Below, piece after piece: positions 1 through 8,818 of a stretch of DNA of 64,000 nucleotides. The translations under genes were made by a program, and so were the position numbers. The notes beneath the pieces were generated by a model. It saw only the letters and a program-made list of their open reading frames with translations, was not told the DNA's origin and made no database searches. How positions within the stretch are numbered: position 1 is the stretch's first letter; the number at the start of each line of letters is the position of its first letter. Origin of the DNA: Actinomyces massiliensis 4401292 (GTDB lineage: Bacteria; Actinomycetota; Actinomycetes; Actinomycetales; Actinomycetaceae); the NCBI RefSeq assembly GCF_000269805.1, contig NZ_JH711483.1, forward strand, positions 79,531 through 143,530, given 5' to 3'.

Positions 1-374
1 GCGCAGGAGTCTTCGCGCCGAATGCAGGGCTCCTACCGCCCACCCGTGTCACGGAACCCCTGCTCTCGTCCGTCCCCCGCCTTGGGCATTGCACTCCACG
101 ACCTTGTCCTGTGTTTCTCGACCGTCCATGGGCCGGGAAACGCGAGCGAAGGTCGTGCATGCATTCCTCAGCGCGATCATCCCACCTGCACTCATCGCCT
201 GGTACCCCTTGGGTGGAGAGGCGTTGGTCCTTGATGATGCTCTCCCGGTCCTCGTCATCGGCCCCGAACCCGAGTCGGTGGCGCTCCTCCCCCCCCTACG
301 ACGAGGCCAGAGTGCCCCCGAATGTCCCAGTCCGGCCCGATGCAGAAATGATGTGGCCCGCTGACCGCTCCAGG
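1..374. other. Decayed DNA, no intact gene
   Basis: I see no intact gene here. One frame at about 205-290 (+) reads a short segment containing VIGPEP. A related segment on the minus strand at about 11776-11880 reads DDEAPAFVIGPEP. Both lie about 80-90 bp from a copy of the TGTCCAAAACGGAGG element and in the same relative orientation, so they look like remnants of one larger duplicated or mobile sequence. The parent family is not recognised. Confidence 0.35.
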
Positions 375-496
375 TGTCCAAAACGGAGGGTATTGGCCCG
401 AACCTCGCACAGCGTGAAATCGAAAGCACCAGGTCATCGCATGGTTTCTTGGAGATACTTGGGTCGCCGAGGCTTTAATCCCCTCCGTTTTGGACA
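375..496 (-). mobile_element. 122-bp palindromic element, copy 1 (MITE-like)
   Basis: The ends are inverted repeats: TGTCCAAAACGGAGGG on the left and its complement on the right. The interior is non-coding. Read on the minus strand, the first ~60 bp match copy 2 at 11540-11694, sharing GGATTAAAGCCTCG and then CAAGAAACC and TGCGATGA. It has the size and form of a non-autonomous miniature transposable element. No transposase with these ends is present, and no target duplication is obvious. Confidence 0.7.
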
Positions 497-659
497 CATT
501 CGGCCTGGCAACCCCATCAATCGGCCTCGCGTGCGCACTGGCCCGCCCCGACGAAGACGGCCGATGGCGTGCGGGGCCTAGGAACAAGCCTCCACGTGGC
601 GTCGTTTTGTGAGGCTGGGCGGAAGGTGACAGGCTCGACGGAGGTGTAGTGGAGCCTGC

Positions 660-894
660 CGTGGCGCGAACTGCGCAACGATTCCGATCCTCGACGGCGT
701 TGGCGTCGCTGCTCTTGATCGGGCTGTCTACCGCAGCGTAGGACTTCTTCCCATGCAGTATTGCGGACCCTTGATGCACTGCACCTCAAGGCGGTTATGC
801 GTCTTGATGCCGTTACGGCCCTCACCTATGACCGCTGGCTCGGCGAAGCGGCCAGATCGGTGGGACTCCAGGTGATAGCTCCCGGAGCGTGATC
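660..894 (+). pseudogene. VapC (PIN-domain toxin) C-terminal remnant
   Basis: From about 757 the plus strand reads LRTLDALHLKAV, then LTYDRWLGEAARSVGL, and ends at a TGA at 892-894. This is the typical end of a PIN ribonuclease toxin, where the TLDALH aspartate belongs to the acidic active site. The upstream part (ALDRAVYRSVGLLP) lies in another frame, so there is at least one frameshift, and the N-terminal half and any antitoxin are missing. It is the first of six VapBC-type loci or remnants within 26 kb. Confidence 0.6.
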
Positions 895-970
895 CAGGTA
901 ATTCGGGCAGGCCCTCACAGCGGAAGAACATTCCCAGCCATCGGGCCCCACCAACCCCTGAACTGGCAAC

Positions 971-1727
971 TCACCCCAGTCGCGGCCAGTCGCTCGTCAA
1001 ATATGCCTCCACTGCGCGGTGACGGAACGTGTACGGCTTCCCGCGTCTGATGATGCCGCGCGTGACATCGAGTCTCTGCGCGGCAGGCCCGGCGTCAGTC
1101 GCCCGGGCGAAGCCCGCCTCCTGCGCGATCCGCGTCAGAGTCCGGTCCTGCGGGTCGAGTCCCGCCATCGCCTCCAGCACCTCCCGTTCCCGCTGCGGCA
1201 ACCGCTCAAGAATCCGCTGCACATGCGCCTCCGCCTCGCCTGCTGCACCCTGCCAGCCCCGTGCCACCTCCCGGGCTGTGATGACATCGCCGTCGCCCGC
1301 GTACCAGGCCCGCTCGCCGGCCAGCTGGAACAGGAAGGGCTCCCCGCAGGCCCTCTCCACAATCGCTCGCTGCGCCGCCGGCTCCATGAACACGCGGCCA
1401 GGCCCATCGCCAGACGTCTCATTCCCGGCAACCTCCCACCCCTCGGAGACGAATGGCTGCAGCGCCGTGAGCATTGATGCGTCGTCGATCGCCCCGAGCG
1501 TGACCGTCTGGAATCGACGTGCAAAGGTCGCACCCGTCCGTGCTCCCGCCATATCCGTGAACTCCGGCAACCCTGTGAGGAACACGGCGATCGGCAGCGC
1601 CCGCTCGAAGCGCACCGCCCCCGGCGCCTCCACCTGTTGCTCATACGTCAATGCGTCCCCCAACGCGATGAGCACCTGGGAGAGCGCATGGCGGTCATCC
1701 AGGTGCTGCACCTCGTGGCGAATCGAG
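971..1727 (-). pseudogene. AAA-type ATPase, C-terminal remnant
   Basis: The minus strand carries a protein-like segment that begins around a Walker-B-like HEVQHLDD and continues through LPIAVFLTGLPEF to an ending with TFRHRAVEAYLTSDWP and a TGA at 971-973. This resembles the C-terminal half of orphan AAA ATPases with a winged-helix tail. The open frame continues further upstream, but there it is only the antisense of the histidine kinase gene, and no Walker A or start remains. I read it as a truncated relic. Assignment below the broad AAA class is not possible. Confidence 0.55.
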
Positions 1728-1930
1728 AGGCGTGCGCACCTGATAAGTTTATCAATGCCGTCTGATCGGCGGCCGGCTTGGGCGGGACGGCGTCGCCGAT
1801 GGCCGGTCAAGCGGCTCGGGCGCGCCACACTCCTCATCCGCACTCCCATCCACGCATTACGGAAAACACGACTCGCTTCTCCGGTCATCCCGGTGGCCGC
1901 CTGTGCCACCCCGCCACTAGCGTCCTTCTC

Positions 1931-3286
1931 ATGACCGTGGAGCACGTCCCCCTGGCCCCAGAGCCCGCCGCCCCAGCCCTGGGCACCTCTCCTGCGAACG
2001 CCTCGGCGTCGCCGCCCAGCACCGTCGCCCCGACCCGGCCGTCCGCGGCGCCGTCGGCCCGCTCCCTGATCCTGACCGCCGCGCACCTCGCCGTCCTGGG
2101 CCTGGCCGGAACCGCTCCGGTCGTCCTGCTCATCGTTCTGTCCTCGCTCGCGGCGGCGACCATCGCCCTGTTCGGGATCGGCCTGCTGTTCTTCATCCTG
2201 CTCGTCCACCTCATGATCGGCCTCGCACGCTTCGAGACCGCCCGGGTCCAGGACCTCTACGGCCTGCCCCGCACTCCCGTGTCTCTCGCCTCGCGGCCGA
2301 CCGGGTCCCACCCCGGCCCCTATCTGCGCTGGCTCTGGCGTCAGGGCACGTCCTTGGCCGTGTGCCGACCGCTCGCCTCCTTCGTGGTCGGCTGGCTGAT
2401 GGGGCTCGTGCTCCTGTGGTGCGCCCTGGCTGGAGCCGGGCTCCTGGGGTCCGCGCTGCGTCACCTCGTGGACGGCCAGATAGGCCTCGCCCCTATCCAG
2501 CTGGTCCTCGGCGTCCTTATGGCACTGGGCGCTCTCGGCGTCACCAGAGCCCACGCGGCCCTCGCCCCCGCGCTTGTCAGTCTCCCCAGCCGCCGCGAGC
2601 TCGCCCGGGCTGTCCACGCCACCCGCGAGCAGCGTGCCAGTGCCGTCCGCTCCGCCGACCTGGAGCGCACTCGCATCGAACGCGACCTGCATGACGGCGT
2701 TCAGCCGCGTCTCGTCTCCGTAGGCATGACCCTCGGCCTGGCCCGGCACAAGATCGACTCCGACCCCGACGGCGCCCGCGCTCTCATCGCAGAGGCCCAT
2801 TCCTCCACCAAGACCGCCCTCACCGAGCTGCGACAGGTATCCCGCGGCATTCACGCTTCCGTCCTGGCCGATCGCGGCCTCGACGCCGCCCTGTCCTCTC
2901 TGGCTGCTCGCAACCCTCTGCCCGTTGAGTTGGACATGCGGCTCGACGACGCCGTCGGGCCGGGCGGAGAAAATGCCGCGCCCGGCCCTCGATACCGCGA
3001 AGCGGAGACCGCCGCCTATTACCTCATCGCCGAGGCCCTGACCAACGCCGCCAAGCATGCTCGGGCCACCGGGTGCCGCGTCCAGGGACGCATCCGCGAG
3101 GCCGGCACCCCGCAGGCGGGCCTGTGGATCCGCGTCGAGGACGACGGCGTCGGCGGCGCCCGGATCGTGCCCGGCGGCGGGCTGGACGGCATCGCCCAGC
3201 GTGTCCACGGCGCCGGCGGCACCTACACCCTGGCCAGCCCCGACGGCGGCCCGACCAGTCTGGAGGTGAGTCTGCCGTGCGCCTGA
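1931..3286 (+). CDS. Two-component sensor histidine kinase, NarL/DesK type
   Basis: A 451-residue membrane sensor kinase that would autophosphorylate on histidine and pass phosphate to the regulator encoded next. A P/A-rich N-terminus is followed by hydrophobic segments at about residues 45-97 and 145-200. The HisKA_3 motif ERDLHDG has its histidine near residue 254. The HATPase domain has an N-box (EALTNAAKHA, about 370) and a glycine box (GGGLDGI, about 415). The ATG at 1931 is chosen because upstream in-frame codons look non-coding. The stop overlaps the next gene by 10 bp, so the two are co-translated. The N-terminal layout resembles the putative-sensor domain of actinobacterial kinases. 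The signal is unknown, but coupling to a LiaG-like third gene suggests cell-envelope stress. Confidence 0.9.
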   Translation: MTVEHVPLAPEPAAPALGTSPANASASPPSTVAPTRPSAAPSARSLILTAAHLAVLGLAGTAPVVLLIVLSSLAAATIALFGIGLLFFILLVHLMIGLARFETARVQDLYGLPRTPVSLASRPTGSHPGPYLRWLWRQGTSLAVCRPLASFVVGWLMGLVLLWCALAGAGLLGSALRHLVDGQIGLAPIQLVLGVLMALGALGVTRAHAALAPALVSLPSRRELARAVHATREQRASAVRSADLERTRIERDLHDGVQPRLVSVGMTLGLARHKIDSDPDGARALIAEAHSSTKTALTELRQVSRGIHASVLADRGLDAALSSLAARNPLPVELDMRLDDAVGPGGENAAPGPRYREAETAAYYLIAEALTNAAKHARATGCRVQGRIREAGTPQAGLWIRVEDDGVGGARIVPGGGLDGIAQRVHGAGGTYTLASPDGGPTSLEVSLPCA

Positions 3287-3936
3287 CGATCTGCGAGGAC
3301 TCCGTTCTCCTGCGCGAGGGGCTCATCCGGCTGCTCACTGAGGTCGGCCACGAGGTCGTGGTGGCCCTGCCCGACGCCGTCGGCCTCATGGACTCCCTGG
3401 CCTGTGACCCGCCCGACTTCTGCATCCTGGACGTCCGCCTGCCCCCGACCTTCACCGACGAGGGCGTGCGTGCGGCTCTGCAGGTGCGCGAGCGCTACCC
3501 GGAGCTGCCGGTCCTCGTCTTATCCCAGTACGTGGAGGAGCACTACGCCGGGGAACTCATCGCCTCCAGCACCAGGGCGCTGGGCTACCTGCTCAAGGAC
3601 CGGGTGGCCGACGTCGTCGACTTCCTCGACGCTCTGGACCGTATCGCCGACGGGGCTGTGGTCCTGGATCCCGAGGTCGTGGCCCAGCTGCTCAACCGCC
3701 GCTCTCACGACTCCCGCCTGTCGAGCCTGAGCGGCCGCGAGCGCCAGGTCCTGGCACTCATCGCCGAAGGGCGCTCCAACCAGGCGATCGCGCAGTCCCT
3801 GCACCTGTCGGCAGCCAGCATCGAGAAGCACGTCTCCGCCATCTTCCTCAAGCTCGGCCTCGCCGCCGATGAGCACTCGAACCGCCGCGTCCTGGCTGCC
3901 CTGGTCCACGTCGCCGAAGAAAGGACACTCCCATGA
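3277..3936 (+). CDS. NarL/FixJ-family response regulator
   Basis: A 219-residue DNA-binding regulator, partner of the kinase just upstream. The receiver domain starts with the acidic pair in LTICEDS. The phosphoacceptor aspartate is in ILDVRLP near residue 52 and the conserved lysine is in YLLKDRV near 106. A LuxR-type helix-turn-helix follows (LSGRERQVLALIAEGRSNQAIA, then SIEKHVSAIFLKLGL). The GTG at 3277 is chosen because GGAGG lies 10 bp upstream and the frame overlaps the kinase end. Its own end overlaps the next gene by ATGA. It probably controls its own operon, although I did not identify an operator. Confidence 0.92.
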   Translation: MRLTICEDSVLLREGLIRLLTEVGHEVVVALPDAVGLMDSLACDPPDFCILDVRLPPTFTDEGVRAALQVRERYPELPVLVLSQYVEEHYAGELIASSTRALGYLLKDRVADVVDFLDALDRIADGAVVLDPEVVAQLLNRRSHDSRLSSLSGRERQVLALIAEGRSNQAIAQSLHLSAASIEKHVSAIFLKLGLAADEHSNRRVLAALVHVAEERTLP

Positions 3937-4754
3937 CTGCTACCGCTCCCCAGACCGGGTCGGCTGCCCCGCGCCGTCGCTGGTCCTCATTCACCTGGCT
4001 TGGTATCGTCCTGTTGGTAACCGTCATGATCCTGGGTTTTCTCGGGGCCTTCATCACCACCATGCGCGTCCGCAGCTACGGCCCCGTGTCCGTCGCCGCC
4101 GACGGCATGGCGAATCTGGACATCGATGTGGGCAGCAGTGGCCTGACGATCGCCTGTGGAGCCTCGGAGAGCTTTGTGCTGACCCAGAAGAACGTGACGG
4201 ACCGGTGGTACATGAATGTTGAGGGCGGCACGGTCCGTGTCTGGCAGGAAACCGACAACAACTGGCTGCCCCTCTGGCTCTTCGGGAAGCCTGCCGAGAA
4301 GGCGGCCCTGGAGATCCCGCAGTCCCTGTGCGAGCAGAGCCTGACGGCTGATCTGAGTGTCGACGCCGGCAGCCTGGACGTCAAGGCCGACTTGAGCAGC
4401 GCGACTGCGGACGTCAGTGCCGGGAGCCTTAGCCTGTCGGGGGCGGCGAATGTCGTGACCGTGAACGTGGCTGCGGGCAGCGCCGACTTGAACATTGATG
4501 ACGCCGAGCAGGTCGATGTGGAGGTGAGATCCGGCTCGGTCGAGGGCGCGTTCACGCAGGTGCCCGAGCAGCTGACGGCGGACATAGGCGCGGGGTCGGC
4601 CTCGCTCGCCCTGCCCGCCGGCAACTACACGGTGAGCTCCAAAGCCGAAGACGGATCCGTCAGCAACAACCTGACCATTGACCCTTCCGCCCCCGCAGGT
4701 GTCATTGAGGTGAGCGTCGACGCCGGCTCGGTGTCCCTCGAGGATAAGAAGTAA
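3933..4754 (+). CDS. DUF4097-like membrane-anchored beta-strand-repeat protein
   Basis: A 273-residue protein with a short cytoplasmic N-terminus, one membrane segment (about 21-43) and an extracellular region of repeated beta strands (DVDAGS/DVSAGSL/VAAGSADL/VRSGSVEG) typical of DUF4097/LiaG-like putative adhesins. It overlaps the response regulator by 4 bp, giving a kinase-regulator-DUF4097 operon. In Firmicutes, LiaG-type proteins sit in envelope-stress operons, so a role in sensing or responding to envelope damage is inferred. It has no catalytic motif. Confidence 0.8.
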   Translation: MTATAPQTGSAAPRRRWSSFTWLGIVLLVTVMILGFLGAFITTMRVRSYGPVSVAADGMANLDIDVGSSGLTIACGASESFVLTQKNVTDRWYMNVEGGTVRVWQETDNNWLPLWLFGKPAEKAALEIPQSLCEQSLTADLSVDAGSLDVKADLSSATADVSAGSLSLSGAANVVTVNVAAGSADLNIDDAEQVDVEVRSGSVEGAFTQVPEQLTADIGAGSASLALPAGNYTVSSKAEDGSVSNNLTIDPSAPAGVIEVSVDAGSVSLEDKK

Positions 4755-4860
4755 GGAGAACGTCGGGCGGCCGGCGATGATCCGGTGATCTCGGGAGCTC
4801 TCCCTGTCGCTGTTAAGTTCAGCCAATGCCCGCACTGAGATCGATCCGAAGTCCAGAAAT

Positions 4861-4896
4861 GTGGGTCGGGAAAGTCGGTTCGCTTTCCCGGCCCAC
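4861..4896. terminator. Inverted-repeat terminator, copy 1
   Basis: An imperfect hairpin with arms GTGGGTCGGGAAAG and CTTTCCCGGCCCAC. It lies between the DUF4097 operon (+) and a minus-strand gene remnant. The same hairpin, in perfect form, lies at 7092-7127 beyond the intact homologous gene, so it was duplicated together with that gene's 3' end. Confidence 0.65.
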
Positions 4897-5070
4897 ACGG
4901 ATGAGAGGCGATTGTCTCTTCGCGGCCCGGTAGTCTGAGGCTTCCGCATCAGAGCCGTAGGCGAAGCACTCCTCGGCTCTGGTCTTGTTGTGGGACTGCT
5001 GGCCAGGCCGGTGGTAGATCATGCTCTCCTTGATCGGCATCCAGGTGGGGCAGGAGTAAACGCCAGGGGC
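4861..5070 (-). pseudogene. C-terminal remnant of a cell-wall-binding protein
   Basis: The minus strand reads CPTWMPIKESMIYHRP, then TRAEECFAYGSDAEASDYRAAKR. This is nearly the same as the C-terminus of the intact choline-binding-like protein at 7144-8346. The stop after RAAKR has been lost (CAA instead of a stop), so the frame runs through the terminator hairpin. All binding repeats and the signal peptide are missing. Upstream it is joined to a transposase fragment, which suggests an insertion-linked deletion. Confidence 0.65.
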
Positions 5071-5074
5071 AAGG

Positions 5075-5192
5075 TCCAGTTGGGATACGCCCAGGATGTC
5101 AGCGATGTCAGCCTGGGTGTGGCTGCGGAGCAGGTAGATCAGGGCCGCGCTTAGGGCTCCGGGCAGGCCAAGGACCGGGGGCCAGGGCCGCT
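5075..5192 (-). pseudogene. IS5-type transposase N-terminal fragment
   Basis: The minus strand reads VLGLPGALSAALIYLLRSH followed by TQADIADILGVSQ. This corresponds to the N-terminal helix-turn-helix of DDE transposases such as the one at 34465-35244 (LTLTYLRHNLPQELLAELYGVWQ). Only about 38 codons remain, fused to the cell-wall-protein remnant. It marks an old insertion and deletion at this junction. Confidence 0.5.
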
Positions 5193-5381
5193 ATGGTTTC
5201 GTGGCCGGACGGGTCTTCGATGGCCTGTGTTGTTGGGGTTAGGCAAGCGGCGGGTGCCTGGGTTTTCCACAGAAGGGTTTGTGAGGGTGGCGGGCCTCAC
5301 AAGGGGGTCACTACAGTGTTGCTGTGATGCCTGTTCGGTCCTGAGTGGTGCTGAGGCGCTGGGTGGGGCCGGAGGTCATGG

Positions 5382-6140
5382 ATGCCTGTTTTCCCTGAAT
5401 CGTCGTTGTTGATAGTGGTGATGATGATGGCTGTCCCGGTCTGGTTCCGTCTCTGTGTGCACGTCTGCCGTGCCGGAAGAAGCCGTGTTCGCCGTGCCGG
5501 AGACAGTTGTCTGCGGGCGGTGTTGGTTGTGGTGCTGAGTGCGTCGGGGGCCTTGGGGGCTATGGGAGCGCTGGCGGCATGCGGCAGGGGCGGTGATGAT
5601 GCCCGTGGTGGTGGCGGTCCGTCGGCTTCTGCTGTGTCTGCCTCTGCGACGGCATCTCCGACGGTGGACCTTCCTGCCGATCAGGCGGCTGCGCGTGAGG
5701 CGGCCCTGGCGATGCCGGCTCCGCAGAAGCCGGAGAATATGGATGAGAATTCCTCTGAGGGTGCTATTGCGACGGCGATTTACTTCGTTCAGTTGTATCC
5801 CTATGTGTATGCCACGGGGGACCTGGAGCAGTGGAAGTCGATGAGTCGGCAGGACTGCCTGTTCTGCAACTCGGTGATCACCAATGTGAAAGAACTCCAC
5901 GAATCCGGCGGGTGGCGTGACCCATGGGCTCAAACTGTTGTTCAGTCGGGTTACTCCGATCCCGGCCCCGGCAGCGAGTACTCCCGAGTGGACATCGCCT
6001 TCGATAGAGATACCACGTATACATATGACGGAACTGGAGGAGAGCCCGAGGTCGCGGAACCTCATTCGTACACGGTAATTATTTTTGCCATGAAATACAC
6101 GGACGGGCACTGGATCATTCGGGCAGGACAGGTCGAATGA
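5382..6140 (+). CDS. DUF6318-family putative lipoprotein
   Basis: A 252-residue protein with a long basic N-terminus, a hydrophobic segment and a lipobox (GALAAC at about residues 62-67), so it is predicted to be a lipoprotein on the outer face of the membrane. A low-complexity A/S/G/T linker follows. The globular part contains EGAIATAIYFVQLYPYVYATGDLEQW and a CLFC pair, features I associate with the DUF6318 family common in Actinomyces. The exact start is uncertain because several ATGs lie between 5378 and 5410. It overlaps the next gene by 4 bp. Function is unknown. Confidence 0.75.
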   Translation: MPVFPESSLLIVVMMMAVPVWFRLCVHVCRAGRSRVRRAGDSCLRAVLVVVLSASGALGAMGALAACGRGGDDARGGGGPSASAVSASATASPTVDLPADQAAAREAALAMPAPQKPENMDENSSEGAIATAIYFVQLYPYVYATGDLEQWKSMSRQDCLFCNSVITNVKELHESGGWRDPWAQTVVQSGYSDPGPGSEYSRVDIAFDRDTTYTYDGTGGEPEVAEPHSYTVIIFAMKYTDGHWIIRAGQVE

Positions 6141-7009
6141 AAAAACTTCACAAGTTGACTGTTGTGCTCACCGTCATTTTAGTGATTCATATGTCGATCT
6201 CGTCGACCGCTGTAGGAGATAGTGACGATGAAGTTTTTTCTTCTGAAGGAAAGGACAATTCTGTTGGGGTAACAAGAGTTCATACGCGTGTGATCGACCC
6301 TGATCCGGTTCCTGAGGCGGCGCCTGCTCCGGTGGTGCAGGGCGGGGAGGCTTCTGTGGGGGAGGGGGCCGGTGATCCGCTTGCGGAGGAATTCTCGAAG
6401 ACTGTGGATGACTGCCTGCCGGAAACAGGGCTAGCTCGCGTATTTTGCACGTCAAAAGCGGTCGATCTAATGTTAATGCTCCTCAATAGACCCCAGTCCG
6501 CGCCCGAAGAACCCGCCGCCGCCGTGGAAGCTGCAGGGGCAGCCGGCGTGCCCGTCGTGGTCACGTCCTCGGATGTTTCTAAAGTCATGGCCAACGGATC
6601 AGGCATTACACGCCAGCCCCCGGGCGCCAAGGCACTGGTATCCAAGATCGTGATCGTCTACACCTCCGGGGACTCCCAAACCATGGAGACCCAGGTCGGG
6701 GGCACTCCGGTGACCATCGTGGCCACCCCGGCGTCATACACCTGGGACTGGGGTGACGGCACCACAACCACAACCAAGGACCCGGGAGCCGCCTACCCCG
6801 ATCACACGGTCTTTCACAAGTACTCCCACACCGCCGACAACGTCGTCATCAGCCTGACCACCACCTGGAGCGCCACCTACTCAGTAGAAGGCGGGCCCGC
6901 CCAACCCATCTCCGGCACCCTGACCACCACCGACACCTCCGACCCCTTCGACCTCGTCAGACGCATCTCCTACCTCACCGACGACGCCGAAGAAGCCCAA
7001 GGCCACTAA
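6137..7009 (+). CDS. Secreted protein with PKD-like region
   Basis: A 290-residue protein that starts with a clear export signal (MKKLHKLTVVLTVILVIHMS, cleavage likely near STAVG). A proline/alanine/glutamate-rich stretch follows, then a C-terminal region with YTWDWGDGTTTTTKDPG and FHKYSHTADNVVISL, which looks like a PKD-type beta-sandwich (WDWGDG core). The ATG overlaps the stop of the DUF6318-like gene (ATGA), so both are probably made together. Extracellular binding is inferred. No catalytic motif is visible. The bases at 6137-6500 are AT-richer than those around them. Confidence 0.75.
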   Translation: MKKLHKLTVVLTVILVIHMSISSTAVGDSDDEVFSSEGKDNSVGVTRVHTRVIDPDPVPEAAPAPVVQGGEASVGEGAGDPLAEEFSKTVDDCLPETGLARVFCTSKAVDLMLMLLNRPQSAPEEPAAAVEAAGAAGVPVVVTSSDVSKVMANGSGITRQPPGAKALVSKIVIVYTSGDSQTMETQVGGTPVTIVATPASYTWDWGDGTTTTTKDPGAAYPDHTVFHKYSHTADNVVISLTTTWSATYSVEGGPAQPISGTLTTTDTSDPFDLVRRISYLTDDAEEAQGH

Positions 7010-7091
7010 CCCACCGGAACGCGTTACCTGGATATTACGATCCTCCGCCCATAAATTAGCGCATTCATAATGTGTTCAGAAGTCCAGGAGT

Positions 7092-7127
7092 GTGGGCCGG
7101 GAAAACCAATTGGTTTTCCCGGCCCAC
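7092..7127. terminator. Perfect 36-bp palindromic bidirectional terminator
   Basis: A perfect palindrome starting GTGGGCCGGGAAAACC. It lies between the convergent ends of the PKD-like gene (+) and the cell-wall-binding gene (-). It is the parent form of the hairpin at 4861-4896. Confidence 0.75.
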
Positions 7128-7143
7128 ATCTGATGAAAGGCGA

Positions 7144-8346
7144 TTACCTCTTCGCGGCCCGGTATCCCGCGGCTTCCGCATCTGACGGATAGGCGAAGCA
7201 CTCCTCTGCCTTGGTCCGACCGTAGGCCTGGTTCCATGGCTGATGGTAGATCATGCTCTCCTTGTTCCCCTTGATCGGCGCCCAACTGGGGCAGGTGTAC
7301 GTCCCTGAGTAGACGCTGGCCCATCGACCACTTCCGCTGAAGCGGTACCAAGTACCTCCAGCCTTCGCCCAACCGGTGGCCATGGAGCCGTCCCCTTGCA
7401 GATAGTAATCACCGACCCACTTGTTTGTGGTCATGATTCCGTTGGTGTCGAAGTAGTACCAGGAGCCTCCGAGCTGTGCCCAGCCGGTGGCCATCGAGCC
7501 GTCCGCATAGAGGTAATACCAGGAGCCTCCTTGTGAAAGCCATGTGCTTGTCGTCATGGCGCCCGAGTCGTCCAGATGGAACCACTGCCCGCCAGAGGAG
7601 ATCCACGTGCCGTGCTGCATAACGCCGTTAGCGCCGAAGTAGTACCAGGTGCCTCCGACTCGGGTCCAGCCGGTGGTCATGGCGCCGTCGCCGCCCAAGT
7701 AGTACCAGGCGCCTTCAACCTGGGCCCATCCAGTTGCCATCGAGCCGTCAGCGCCCAGGTAGTACCAGGAGCCTCCTTGGGGCAGCCACGCGCTGGTGAG
7801 CATGGCGCCCGAGTCGCCCAGGTAGAACCACCGCCCGCCGGAGTCGATCCAGGTATTGGACTGCATGACGCCGTCGGCATTAAGGAAGTACCAGGCGTTT
7901 CCGACTTCAGTCCATCCAGTGGACATCGTGCCATCAGCGCTGAGGTGGAACCACTGCCCGCCCGAGGAGACCCACTTGTCGGATTGCATGGCGCCGTCAG
8001 TGCCGAGGTAGTACCAGGAGCCGTCGATCTGAGCCCATCCGGTCTTCCTCTTGCCCTGCTCATAGTAGTACCGGCGACCGCCATCCTCGTTCCAGCCATT
8101 GAGCATGGGGGCGGCGGACGGCGCCGGGGGATCAATGGGCGCATCGGCCGTTGGTTCGATGCTGGGCTCGGGCGTGACTGATGGTTCGCTATTGGGGTCG
8201 GGGAATTCCGGAGCTGCAATCCCGACAATCCCGTCGCCGTCCGTCGGCTTCCCGCTGTGTTGATCGGCCGTGGCTGCGGGAACGAGTGTCCATATGAGCG
8301 ACATCGCTGCGAGCGTTCCGAGTGCGGATCGATGAAGATGTTTCAT
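7144..8346 (-). CDS. Secreted cell-wall-binding repeat protein (choline-binding type)
   Basis: A 400-residue exported protein. After a signal peptide (MKHLHRSALGTLAAMSLIWT, cleavage near ATA) and an acidic/proline linker there are about a dozen ~20-residue repeats of the form GSWYYLGADGSMATGWAQV, the hallmark of choline/glucan-binding repeats that anchor proteins to wall polymers. The C-terminus (CPSWAPIKGN, then IYHQP, EECF, RAAKR) matches a motif often found at the ends of actinobacterial extracellular nucleases and wall proteins. No enzymatic domain is present. ATG 8346 is chosen over upstream starts because AGGAAGG lies 7 bp before it. The 3' end was duplicated at 4861-5070. Confidence 0.85.
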   Translation of the reverse strand: MKHLHRSALGTLAAMSLIWTLVPAATADQHSGKPTDGDGIVGIAAPEFPDPNSEPSVTPEPSIEPTADAPIDPPAPSAAPMLNGWNEDGGRRYYYEQGKRKTGWAQIDGSWYYLGTDGAMQSDKWVSSGGQWFHLSADGTMSTGWTEVGNAWYFLNADGVMQSNTWIDSGGRWFYLGDSGAMLTSAWLPQGGSWYYLGADGSMATGWAQVEGAWYYLGGDGAMTTGWTRVGGTWYYFGANGVMQHGTWISSGGQWFHLDDSGAMTTSTWLSQGGSWYYLYADGSMATGWAQLGGSWYYFDTNGIMTTNKWVGDYYLQGDGSMATGWAKAGGTWYRFSGSGRWASVYSGTYTCPSWAPIKGNKESMIYHQPWNQAYGRTKAEECFAYPSDAEAAGYRAAKR

Positions 8347-8818
8347 GAGATTCCTTCCTGAGGATCTAGAATTCACCATGCTTCCACGTCTCCTCGTCAT
8401 CCTTGACGAAGGGGAATTGTTGAGCTCTTGTATGGAATGGCGAATTCGCACTTATTGTATGAGCCTGATGGATTCTGTTCCAGACCCGATTCGCTGTTCG
8501 CGGTTTCATTTAGGTAAAAACCGGGCAACTGTTTCGCATCCCTCGCTCACGCGGATAATTTCACGTGGTGAAGCCGGCTCCGATATGTCGATCCGACTGG
8601 TTCCGCCTACATGGCCTGAGTCTGCTTCTAGGCGTGTTCTAGGCGTGGATGCCTCGCCGTCAAGCGTGGCGCGAGCGAGCGCGTGAGCACCTGTGAGCCG
8701 GGTGAGTCGGCCCCTGCGAGGTGTTCCTCATCCCTCATCGCGCCTGGCCCGCCGGGCCTCGCGCCCGTCCGGCCCCGATGGGAGACTAAGCGGCAAAGCA
8801 ACAACGGCAGGAGAACTC
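8347..8818. other. Divergent intergenic region
   Basis: A 470-bp, relatively AT-rich gap between the divergent cell-wall-binding gene (-) and ddh (+). A TACAAT hexamer on the minus strand (8454-8459) is a possible -10 for the cell-wall gene, leaving a leader of about 100 nt, but its -35 is weak. Nothing coding is supported. Confidence 0.35.

Noticed and set aside
1728-3208. Upstream part of the 745-codon minus-strand frame that ends at 971
   Set aside because: It lies antisense to the histidine kinase and has its codon-3 GC pattern reflected; the composition (runs of G, Q, R, D) is that of a shadow. Only the part below 1727 looks like protein.
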